Shown: piece after piece, positions 1 through 5,896 of the stretch | Numbering within the stretch: the stretch's first letter is position 1 | Layout: every line of letters begins with the position of its first letter | From: Treponema sp. | GTDB taxonomy: Bacteria; Spirochaetota; Spirochaetia; Treponematales; Treponemataceae | Assembly (NCBI GenBank): GCA_012799545.1 | Contig: JAAZLA010000083.1 | Location: forward strand, 1-12,184 | DNA length: 12,184 nt | Direction of reading: 5' to 3' | Notes under the pieces: generated by a model | Database searches by the model: none | What the model saw: the letters and a program-made list of their open reading frames with translations, nothing else | What the model was told of the DNA's origin: nothing | Translations under genes and position numbers: made by a program

Positions 1-13
1 TATGTTTTGTTGT

Positions 14-59
14 AAGCTACTAATTATTGTTGAAAAAGCAATACTTAGTAGCTTTTTTT
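14..59 (+). terminator. Rho-independent terminator of an off-window gene
   Basis: A 10-bp stem (14-23 pairing with 45-54) is topped by a second inner stem (25-30 with 38-43). A run of T at 53-59 follows. This is a classic intrinsic terminator for plus-strand transcription entering from left of the window. The gene it ends is not visible. Confidence 0.85.
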
Positions 60-63
60 GTAC

Positions 64-92
64 TTGACCTAATCTTTGTTTTTTATTAGTAT
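64..92 (+). promoter_or_regulatory. Sigma-70-type promoter of the tRNA gene
   Basis: TTGACC at 64-69 matches the -35 consensus at five of six bases. A 17-base spacer leads to TAGTAT at 87-92, a four of six match to the -10 box. Transcription would begin near 99-100, a few bases before the mature tRNA. The position just after one terminator and just before a tRNA supports the call. An alternative -10, TATAAA at 92-97, has poorer spacing. Confidence 0.6.
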
Positions 93-103
93 ATAAACAA
101 TTA

Positions 104-177
104 GGGCGATTAGCTCAGCTGGTTAGAGTACAAGCTCGACACGCTTGGGGTCATTGGTTCGATTCCAATATCGCCCA
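104..177 (+). tRNA. tRNA-Val (anticodon GAC)
   Basis: A full cloverleaf can be drawn. The acceptor stem pairs 104-110 with 170-176 without mismatch. The D arm is 113-129, with GG at 18-19 and a G10-U25 wobble. The anticodon stem pairs 131-135 with 143-147, and the T arm is 153-169 with a normal TTC loop start. The seven-base anticodon loop is TCGACAC at 136-142, giving anticodon GAC (138-140), which reads GUC and GUU valine codons. Position 33, almost always U, is C here (base 137). The discriminator is A177 and CCA is not encoded, so the 3' end must be added by a CCA-adding enzyme. The gene has its own promoter and terminator and appears to be a single-tRNA unit. Confidence 0.93.
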
Positions 178-180
178 AAA

Positions 181-214
181 AAAAGAACTGTCTGTATAGG
201 CAGTTCTTTTTTTT
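181..214. terminator. Bidirectional terminator between tRNA-Val and efp
   Basis: Bases 181-193 pair with 198-210 (one T-G wobble) around a GTAT loop. The stem is flanked by eight A (177-184) on the left and eight T (207-214) on the right, so each strand reads a U tract after the hairpin. It lies directly behind the tRNA on the plus strand and about 38 bases past the efp stop on the minus strand. It can therefore end both convergent units. Confidence 0.88.
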
Positions 215-248
215 ATTAAAACAATTGTAATTTTGCTTTTTAAAAAGA

Positions 249-812
249 TTAGTTGTTTACACGCTCGACGTATTCGTTTGTCTCGGTGTTTACCATAATC
301 TTTTCATCTTGTTTAATAAACAAAGGAACGCGAACAGTTAATCCAGTTTCTGTAACAATTGGCTTTGTTGCACCTGAAACGGTGTCGCCTTTTATATAAT
401 TTTCACTTTCAGCAACAATAAAAACCATCTTTGGTGGAATTTTCACATCGATAGGTTCTTCTTCCCAGATAACAACAGGATAGGACTCGCCTTCTTTAAG
501 ATAATACTGCAAGGTATCATTTAGAGTATAGGGTACGTTTATAGTGTCAAAAGTAGTGTTGTTCATAAAAACAAAGTTTTCACCATCAGAGTACTGGTAC
601 TGTGCATCTACAGTTTCCACTACCGCATCTTCGACCATGTCTGGTGTTTTTATTGTTTGTGTTAAAACAGAACCATCTTTGAGATTTTTCATTTTAACTC
701 TTGCAAAAGCAGAACCTTTTCCCGGGTTCACAAATTCTCTCTCTACCACGAGATAGGGTGCGTTTTTTATGAGTAAGACTGTTCCTTTATTTATATCTCC
801 ACCTCTAATCAT
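249..812 (-). CDS. efp: Translation elongation factor P
   Basis: This is an intact 187-residue EF-P, the usual family length. The protein binds ribosomes stalled at polyproline stretches, between the P and E sites, and stimulates peptide bond formation. The N-terminal KOW-like domain carries the loop VNPGKGSAF, with Lys32 at the tip; this residue is the site of post-translational modification in family members. Two OB-fold domains follow. The ATG at 812 is supported by GAGG at 819-822 six bases upstream and by the family-typical start MIRGGDI. The gene has its own promoter (847-875) and shares a terminator with the convergent tRNA-Val. No Lys-modifying enzyme is visible in the window, so the form of modification cannot be read from here. 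Confidence 0.97.
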   Translation of the reverse strand: MIRGGDINKGTVLLIKNAPYLVVEREFVNPGKGSAFARVKMKNLKDGSVLTQTIKTPDMVEDAVVETVDAQYQYSDGENFVFMNNTTFDTINVPYTLNDTLQYYLKEGESYPVVIWEEEPIDVKIPPKMVFIVAESENYIKGDTVSGATKPIVTETGLTVRVPLFIKQDEKIMVNTETNEYVERVNN

Positions 813-846
813 TCAATTCCTCACTTTCTATGTATTTTTCTCTATA

Positions 847-875
847 ATTATACAAAAAAAACGACTTTATGCCAA
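847..875 (-). promoter_or_regulatory. Strong sigma-70 promoter of efp
   Basis: On the minus strand TTGGCA (875 to 870, five of six matches to TTGACA) is followed by a 17-base spacer and a perfect TATAAT (852 to 847). Transcription would start near 840, leaving a leader of about 28 bases that contains the efp ribosome binding site. It lies wholly in the radC-efp gap, so efp is probably expressed independently of radC. Confidence 0.85.
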
Positions 876-900
876 TACTCTGTTTTTGCAGGTATTTTTT

Positions 901-1590
901 CTAAAGAAATCCTTGTTCTGAAAAACTAAGATAGCCTTGAGAGCTGACAATTAAATGATCTAATACTTGAATATTTAAGATTTCGCCTGCTTTTTTAAGT
1001 TGTTTTGTTACCTCGATATCATTATTTGAGGGACTTAAATTTCCCGAAGGATGATTATGACAGACTATAATTCCGCATGCTCTCTCTTTTAGAGGCTCGC
1101 AAAAGACTTCCCGAACATCAACAATGGATTTATTTACGGAGCCCTTACTTGTTTCACGAATTTTTATAACCTCATGTGCGCCATTAAGAGATGCGCACCA
1201 AAAAGATTCATTTGGGGCTAGTGATATATGCATAAAAAAAGGGAGAATATCTTCAGGGGAGCGGATAATACTCGTGTTTTTTGCATGAAATCGTTTCCCC
1301 AACTCTATTGCAGCTCCTATAAGCGTTGCTTTTGATGGGCCTATCCCGGGAATTTCTTTCAATGCTTGGGCGTAATCAGAAATACTTGGGTTTCTAATAA
1401 TCACCAATACCTTTTCTGCAAGTTCGTCGACGGGACAACCTTTTATCCCATTGCCTATAAGCATCATGAGAAGTTGGTGGTCGTTTAAGTCTGAAAAACC
1501 GTAGTGTAGCGCTCGTTCGCGAATTTGTGGTTTTCCGTTTTCATCATTTAAAATAGGATTTGTTGTCTTATACATGTTTCCTGTTTTCAT
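901..1590 (-). CDS. radC: RadC family JAB/MPN-domain protein
   Basis: This is a 229-residue RadC (UPF0758) protein of normal length. An N-terminal helix-hairpin-helix segment (IPGIGPSKA, residues 80-88) suggests DNA binding. The C-terminal JAB1/MPN domain has the full metal-site pattern: Glu161 in the REVF segment, then His178 and His180 in HNHPSG, Ser188 and Asp191. The family resembles metal-dependent isopeptidases, but its cellular role is unsettled; the old link to DNA repair is weak. The ATG at 1590 is chosen over the internal ATG at codon 6 because a perfect AGGAGG (1595-1600) sits four bases upstream. It is transcribed toward efp with an 88-base gap that holds the efp promoter. No convincing radC promoter was found. 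Confidence 0.93.
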   Translation of the reverse strand: MKTGNMYKTTNPILNDENGKPQIRERALHYGFSDLNDHQLLMMLIGNGIKGCPVDELAEKVLVIIRNPSISDYAQALKEIPGIGPSKATLIGAAIELGKRFHAKNTSIIRSPEDILPFFMHISLAPNESFWCASLNGAHEVIKIRETSKGSVNKSIVDVREVFCEPLKERACGIIVCHNHPSGNLSPSNNDIEVTKQLKKAGEILNIQVLDHLIVSSQGYLSFSEQGFL

Positions 1591-1668
1591 TTTGCCTCCT
1601 ATATGTATTATTGGTTTTTTGCATGAGTTTTATGTATTTTAAAATAAAAAAACCGATATATAAAAAAT
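1591..1668. promoter_or_regulatory. AT-rich divergent region between radC and the glucosaminidase gene
   Basis: This 78-base gap separates two divergent genes. It contains a 12-bp perfect palindrome TATTTTAAAATA (1635-1646), lying within a wider inverted repeat of GGTTTTTT (1613-1620) and AAAAAACC (1647-1654). Several -10-like hexamers occur on both strands (for example TATATA at 1657-1662), but none has a good -35 at the right distance. Promoters for both genes must lie near here; I cannot place them with confidence. Confidence 0.35.
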
Positions 1669-2328
1669 ATGAATACTAAAAATAACTATACAATACAAAA
1701 GCAGCTTGTTTCGATGATTTTTTCCTTTTTTCTTCTTTCTTTTCTCCTCTCTTGCCTTAGTTCACCGCAGTTTGCAATTGAAAAAGAGGAGAAAAAACTC
1801 TCTCGTCTCATCTGTATGAAGGGACTTTTAGAGCCAAGGGAATTGTCCCATTTCTTTATGCAGGAAAATCCTCATGCAGATGCACAAAAGGTATGGGCGC
1901 TTGCAAACTTCTATGTAAAAGAAGCCCAGGATGAGGGGATAAACTCAGATATTGCCTTTGTGCAAATGTGTTTGGAAACAGGTTTTTTGCGTTTTGGTGG
2001 CTTAGTTAGCGAAGATATGAACAATTTCTGTGGCTTAGGTGCTATCAGTAGAGAAGAGCCGGGCTTACGTTTTCCTAGCATGGAAATAGGTGTTCGCGCA
2101 CACATTCAGCATTTGCAAGCTTATGCCTGCACGAGGGATTTACAAAAAGAACTCGTCGATCCGCGCTATAAATGGGTGCAACCACGCGGTAAATCACCTT
2201 CGATTTATGGGCTTGCGGGAACTTGGGCGAGTGACCAGGCCTATGGAGAAAAACTAGACGCACTTTTAGAGCGATTGGAAAGCTTTCTTTTAACTAATTG
2301 TTGTTCCAAAAAAATCTTTTTCTTCTAA
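1669..2328 (+). CDS. Glucosaminidase-domain lipoprotein (putative peptidoglycan hydrolase)
   Basis: This 219-residue protein has a hydrophobic export signal (about residues 13-28) ending in a lipobox-like LLSC, predicting lipidation at Cys29 and attachment to the cell envelope. The rest resembles the Bax/FlgJ-like glucosaminidase family (Pfam PF01832). The segment FVQMCLETGFL places the presumed catalytic acid at Glu103, and NFCGLG (119-124) and the GVRAHIQHLQAYA region fit the family core. Such enzymes cut the glycan chain of peptidoglycan. No Shine-Dalgarno sequence precedes the ATG at 1669; an internal ATG at codon 16 (1714) would still keep most of the signal. The last 13 codons overlap the end of the convergent UMP kinase gene, giving an odd Cys/Phe-rich tail (TNCCSKKIFFF) that may be non-ancestral. 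Confidence 0.85.
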   Translation: MNTKNNYTIQKQLVSMIFSFFLLSFLLSCLSSPQFAIEKEEKKLSRLICMKGLLEPRELSHFFMQENPHADAQKVWALANFYVKEAQDEGINSDIAFVQMCLETGFLRFGGLVSEDMNNFCGLGAISREEPGLRFPSMEIGVRAHIQHLQAYACTRDLQKELVDPRYKWVQPRGKSPSIYGLAGTWASDQAYGEKLDALLERLESFLLTNCCSKKIFFF

Positions 2329-2979
2329 AATTGCCTTTGTATTGTCTATGTTTCGACCGCCAGCACAAATAACCTTTAAGCCGAGCGACTCTGCTTTTTT
2401 ACTTGCAATGGGATCAAAGGGAGTGTTTTTTCCCGGAGTCCATTCATCACCAACCATGGCGCGAAATGTTTCCCATGAAATACTATCAAGCGGTTTTGCT
2501 TCAGGATTTAATTTTGGGTCATCGGTATAGACTTTTTCAATGTTTGATAAATTGACAAGGGTTTTTGCCTCAAAGCGTTCTGCCAAAAGGGTCGCAATAG
2601 TGTCTGTTGAAAAGCCTGGTTTCCAGCCAGCTGCTACAAGAACGCGGCCAGAGAATGTAAACGCTGCGCTCGGGTCTATTACTACTTCGTCGTGACATAA
2701 ATCTCCGAGACTTGCTTTTATAAGCTGTGCATTGAGTCGTGTTGCCATTATACCGATCCAATCGGCTTCGTTGTTGTTTTTAGTATCATCGTTGACGATT
2801 GCCTTATAGGCATTTTGATAAAGGCGTGCAGGACCGCCGCCACCGATTACAAGTATGAGTTTTCGCTTTATATCTTTATTTAGATAGTCTTTTACAAGAG
2901 TAAGAAACTGAGAAATAAAAGCAAGATCGGGTTCTTGTGGCACAACAATCGAGCCACCGACAGAAAGGACTTTAATCAT
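2290..2979 (-). CDS. pyrH: UMP kinase, archaeal type
   Basis: A 229-residue amino-acid-kinase-fold protein (PF00696) that should convert UMP to UDP with ATP in pyrimidine nucleotide synthesis. The start (MIKVLSVGGS) and the Gly-rich VIGGGGPARLY (residues 44-54) are nucleotide-binding segments. DWIGIMATRLNAQLI (73-87), GWKPGFSTDTIA (118-129) and NLSNIEKVYTDDP (143-155) match the archaeal UMP kinase branch rather than the longer bacterial hexameric PyrH, as I recall the families. The reading frame stays open 11 codons further upstream, to 3012. I choose the ATG at 2979 because GGAG (2987-2990) lies seven bases before it, the family start fits, and it shares one base with the upstream stop (TAATG). 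It is the last gene of the cysS-sigma cluster and is probably translationally coupled. Its 3' end overlaps the convergent lipoprotein gene by 39 bases. Confidence 0.92.
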   Translation of the reverse strand: MIKVLSVGGSIVVPQEPDLAFISQFLTLVKDYLNKDIKRKLILVIGGGGPARLYQNAYKAIVNDDTKNNNEADWIGIMATRLNAQLIKASLGDLCHDEVVIDPSAAFTFSGRVLVAAGWKPGFSTDTIATLLAERFEAKTLVNLSNIEKVYTDDPKLNPEAKPLDSISWETFRAMVGDEWTPGKNTPFDPIASKKAESLGLKVICAGGRNIDNTKAILEEKDFFGTTIS

Positions 2980-4652
2980 TAATATACTCCATTTACATAT
3001 ATTGGGCTCCAAAAACTGCTATAGCTTAGAATTTGGGCTGAGGCTTCCTCCCAAATTGTTTGCAAAGCATAGGAGCGATTTCTCGTAACAATTTTTCCTG
3101 TTTGGTTTGTTGGTTTAATAGTGTTTAATCCACGTGAAAAGGCTATGTGTTGCGAATCAATGTTGCCAAAATAAAAATCGGCATCTTTTTTTTCGTTTAT
3201 GTGAAACCCTTGATACTCTAAACCAAGCGCCAAGGACATATCGACTGGAAGCCAACCAAAGTTTTCGAGATAAATTTCTGTCCACCAGTGATTTTTTGCA
3301 ATTAAATTTGCGTCGATTAAAACTCCAGCAACCGGAAGGCAAATAATTTCAGCTGCTCGGCAAAGACTGGTAAATAAAAAAGCTGCTTCATAGCTATCAA
3401 GTGTTTTTAATTCGAGGGCAAACTGTAAATTTCGCTCATTTTCTCGTAATTCAACATCGAGTGTAAATTTTTCCTTAATATAATCAAAAATACGTCTTGC
3501 CTTTGTATAGACATTGGTAGTGCCCTTTGTTATCTTCTTTGCTAGTTCTTGTATTTCTGCTTTATCAGATACAATGAGACTGTTTGGCTTTAGGTATTCT
3601 GCGTACATACTTAAACTTTTATCAGAATAGGGGAGTATTTCTTTTTCTGCAATTTGTGTTTCAAGTGAGCGTGCGAGAACAACAAAGTTATGCGTAACTT
3701 CGATTTTTTCAGTAATGCCTTTTGAAATAGGGAATTGATGCACTATCGTGCCCATGTGATCGGCGATAGTTGGCTCAGGATTTGATTGAGTTATCTCTAT
3801 AAGTTCTTGCAAGGGTGAATATATCGGCCGTGGAATACGCAAGGTGAGGGTGCCTTCCCCTATCGTTTCAATATCTGTCATATTGCCGTGTAGGCTGAGA
3901 AGATAGGTGTTTTTATTTTTATGTGTTTTTGTGCCGACCTTTGTGTTTATTTGAATGGGGAAAAAATTGCTTTTGCCAGTATCTGTTTCCACATAGATAT
4001 TTCCACTTTGTGCGCCATCAGGAACACGTAGTCGTATCTGTTCATCACTCCAAAAATCATAGTCTGGGTTTGTCTCTGAACAAGCAATATATTCAGTTGT
4101 ATCGTCTTCTGTATCACTCAAGGAAAAATATACTTTTGAGCTACCGCGGAGGGAAGAAAAATTTGCTCCTTGAATACTTATGAGGTTTCCAACTGCAGGT
4201 TTTTTTTCAGAAACGCTGGTAATACGTGGCGTATGTAAGGTGCTTTCTTTTTTTACGAGAATAGGTATAGACTGCCTATTTGCAAAATTTTTGGGCTCGC
4301 TTCGTCCTGCCTTTGTAACAACATAGACCAAACCATCTTGTATATTGGCAGGTAAAGTGAGACGTATAGAGTTTTCAGACCACTCGAGGTAACTTGATTG
4401 TGTAAGCGGATTTCCACCTATTTCTACATACGAATCATTTTGCTCACTACCAAAAAATTGCCCAGTAAGCGTAAATACATCTCCTGGATTTGCTATTTGC
4501 GGGCTAATACCGTAAAGATGCGGCGCCTTTTGTATGCCTCTTGAAAAAAAGACAAGACTGAAAAACACAATGAAAATAAGCACAAGGAGGCTTACAAATC
4601 GCAGTGATGGATATTTTTTAAAAACATAGCGTAGCTTTTGTGTAAAACTCAA
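2979..4652 (-). CDS. Membrane-anchored IPT-domain, transglutaminase-like protein
   Basis: A 557-residue protein with a single N-terminal membrane segment (about residues 18-37) and a large part predicted to be periplasmic. Two IPT/TIG-like immunoglobulin folds follow (about 44-132 and 141-236), then a region I do not recognise (about 237-360) and a transglutaminase-like core (about 370-475). The core keeps His455 in NHWWTEIYL and Asp471 in GWLPVDMSLA. However, the position aligned with the catalytic Cys reads LDSYEAA, with Ser420, so enzyme activity is doubtful. Cys431 lies 11 residues later and is probably not the nucleophile. The start is TTG at 4652 in a TTGA overlap with the anti-sigma stop; no downstream start would keep the membrane anchor. 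Its place directly after a sigma/anti-sigma pair suggests a linked envelope role; specific function unknown. Confidence 0.8.
   Translation of the reverse strand: MSFTQKLRYVFKKYPSLRFVSLLVLIFIVFFSLVFFSRGIQKAPHLYGISPQIANPGDVFTLTGQFFGSEQNDSYVEIGGNPLTQSSYLEWSENSIRLTLPANIQDGLVYVVTKAGRSEPKNFANRQSIPILVKKESTLHTPRITSVSEKKPAVGNLISIQGANFSSLRGSSKVYFSLSDTEDDTTEYIACSETNPDYDFWSDEQIRLRVPDGAQSGNIYVETDTGKSNFFPIQINTKVGTKTHKNKNTYLLSLHGNMTDIETIGEGTLTLRIPRPIYSPLQELIEITQSNPEPTIADHMGTIVHQFPISKGITEKIEVTHNFVVLARSLETQIAEKEILPYSDKSLSMYAEYLKPNSLIVSDKAEIQELAKKITKGTTNVYTKARRIFDYIKEKFTLDVELRENERNLQFALELKTLDSYEAAFLFTSLCRAAEIICLPVAGVLIDANLIAKNHWWTEIYLENFGWLPVDMSLALGLEYQGFHINEKKDADFYFGNIDSQHIAFSRGLNTIKPTNQTGKIVTRNRSYALQTIWEEASAQILSYSSFWSPIYVNGVY
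2987..2990 (-). promoter_or_regulatory. Ribosome binding site that sets the UMP kinase start
   Basis: GGAG lies seven bases before the ATG at 2979 and inside the last codons of the upstream gene. This favours the 229-residue UMP kinase over an 11-codon longer reading from 3012, which has no comparable site. Confidence 0.7.
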
Positions 4653-5305
4653 GGCAGGAATCTACCTTTTGTATAATACGATGCTTGATAAAAATCAGAA
4701 TTTATTTTTTGGAAAGAATCTGTCTTGTCAAATATTTTTATTTGTATATTGCTTGGCTCATTTAAAGTTGCAGGTCGAAAGATATCTACTGAGTTTACCA
4801 AGTTTTGATTGAATTCTAAGCTCGATTTATTTGCAGTGTAGGACGCTGTTTGTAGGGCTTCCGAAAGGGAGCCTTCGGCAATGATTCCTTTTGTAGTGAT
4901 AAGTCGAGCTGTGGGGTTGATCGTATGCAAGGTTGGGGTAAAAGCATCGGATTCTGTCTGTTTAAACTTTAAGGGAATAAAAATTCCGATAATCAAGGCT
5001 GCAGCGATGGCTGGAAGAGCATGCTTGAGAGTACGCATACCATCATTTCGTTTTGTATATTTTGTATTTTCTTGAAATTGCACAAGCCTTTGCAGTTTTA
5101 TAAAGCTTTCATTGAGTTCTGCTTCTGTAAGCTGTATTGCTTCTGCATCTTCATGTAGAATCCTTGTCATGGATTGCATATTTTCGTAGTTTTTTTTGCA
5201 AGCTAGGCAGTCTTCGAGGTGCTGCCGATATTGTGCTTCATACTGCTTGGGTATTTCACCATCGAGGTACACTGAATAGCCATCTGAATTAGGGCATGTA
5301 GACAT
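4649..5305 (-). CDS. Zinc-finger anti-sigma factor (membrane-spanning)
   Basis: A 218-residue protein with the anti-sigma zinc-binding pattern His29-x3-Cys33-x2-Cys36 (HLEDCLAC) in an N-terminal cytoplasmic domain of the zf-HC2/ZAS type. A linker follows, then one membrane segment (about residues 93-112, LPAIAAALIIGIFIPL) and a roughly 105-residue outer part without a domain I recognise. Family members bind their partner ECF sigma factor and release it on an envelope or redox signal. The ATG at 5305 has GGAG six bases upstream and lies 17 bases inside the end of the sigma gene. Its own stop overlaps the TTG start of the next gene. This arrangement strongly suggests it controls the adjacent sigma factor. 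The triggering signal cannot be inferred from sequence. Confidence 0.88.
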   Translation of the reverse strand: MSTCPNSDGYSVYLDGEIPKQYEAQYRQHLEDCLACKKNYENMQSMTRILHEDAEAIQLTEAELNESFIKLQRLVQFQENTKYTKRNDGMRTLKHALPAIAAALIIGIFIPLKFKQTESDAFTPTLHTINPTARLITTKGIIAEGSLSEALQTASYTANKSSLEFNQNLVNSVDIFRPATLNEPSNIQIKIFDKTDSFQKINSDFYQASYYTKGRFLP

Positions 5306-5864
5306 CGTCTTCTCCTAAAATTTTTGAAAGCCTCTCTCTCGCTCGGAAAACGCGTACTTTAACGTTTCCTTCTGTTATGCCGAGCACTCTTCCTATCTCT
5401 TTATAATTCAATTCTGCGTATTCTCGCAAAATCAATATTGCTCGTAGTTTTTCTGGAAGCTGGTCTAGAGCTTCTAAAACAGCCTCTTTTGTTTCTTTTT
5501 TAAGTAAAATAGCTTCTCCACTTTCTGATTTCCGTGTATCCTCCCGCAAAGCCTTGTCGTAAGCAATCTTTTGTCTACCTCGGCGTTTTACATAATTTAA
5601 AGAAGCATTTTTTACTACACGAATCAGCCAGTATTTTGCATCATCTATCGTTGGAAAGACCATTGCTTTTTCATGTAGTTTTAACAAAGAATCATGTGCC
5701 ATATCCTCAGCAATTTCTTCATCGTTTACAACTTTATATGCAATTCTAAATAGCAATGTCATAGTTTCATCGTAAATCAGTTTAAAATCAGTCTGAGAAT
5801 CGCCCCTATAGGGACCGGTCTTCTTTGTTTTTTTTAATATAGAATCGTTCATAGTAGATAACAA
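5289..5864 (-). CDS. ECF-type RNA polymerase sigma factor (sigma-24 like)
   Basis: A 191-residue ECF sigma factor with region 2 at about residues 27-97 (YKVVNDEEIAEDMAHDSLLK, then the YWLIRVVKNASLNYVKRR DNA-binding segment). Region 4 is at about 125-183, with a helix-turn-helix around NYKEIGRVLGITEGNVKVRVFRARERL. There is no region 1.1 or 3 between them, as expected for this class. The start chosen is TTG at 5864, because GAGGAG lies five bases before it; the in-frame ATG at 5852 would be 17 bases away. The following gene, which overlaps it, is its likely anti-sigma factor. cysS ends 32 bases upstream, so it is probably co-transcribed with cysS. From memory, the T. pallidum counterpart is the sigma-24 gene TP0092. 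Confidence 0.94.
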   Translation of the reverse strand: MLSTMNDSILKKTKKTGPYRGDSQTDFKLIYDETMTLLFRIAYKVVNDEEIAEDMAHDSLLKLHEKAMVFPTIDDAKYWLIRVVKNASLNYVKRRGRQKIAYDKALREDTRKSESGEAILLKKETKEAVLEALDQLPEKLRAILILREYAELNYKEIGRVLGITEGNVKVRVFRARERLSKILGEDDVYMP

Positions 5865-5869
5865 TAAAG

Positions 5870-5875
5870 CTCCTC
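5870..5875 (-). promoter_or_regulatory. Ribosome binding site that selects a TTG start for the sigma factor
   Basis: GAGGAG sits five bases upstream of TTG 5864 and 17 bases upstream of ATG 5852. The spacing favours the rare TTG codon, which would add four residues and probably lowers the translation rate of the regulator. Confidence 0.7.
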
Positions 5876-5896
5876 AAATGTTACAAAAAAGGAACA

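Noticed and set aside
236..247. CTTTTTAAAAAG palindrome next to the efp stop, considered as a terminator
   Set aside because: It has no loop and no GC-rich stem; the hairpin at 181-210 is the better terminator.
2278..2287. GAAAGCTTTC palindrome near the end of the lipoprotein gene
   Set aside because: A 10-bp loop-less palindrome inside coding sequence with no adjoining T tract; likely chance.
2980..3012. Eleven-codon N-terminal extension of UMP kinase (MEPNICKWSIL)
   Set aside because: It lies inside the upstream gene, lacks a ribosome binding site, and precedes the family-typical start MIKVLSVGGS.
3923..4183. 86-codon plus-strand frame inside the IPT/transglutaminase-like gene
   Set aside because: It is a shadow frame over a coherent domain-bearing protein; its translation is low in plausibility (Cys, His, Phe-rich) and has no recognisable motif.
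5891..5895. GGAAC resembling an ECF sigma -35 element, suggesting autoregulation of the sigma gene
   Set aside because: It is on the plus strand and so points away from the minus-strand sigma gene, and no matching -10 element was seen.
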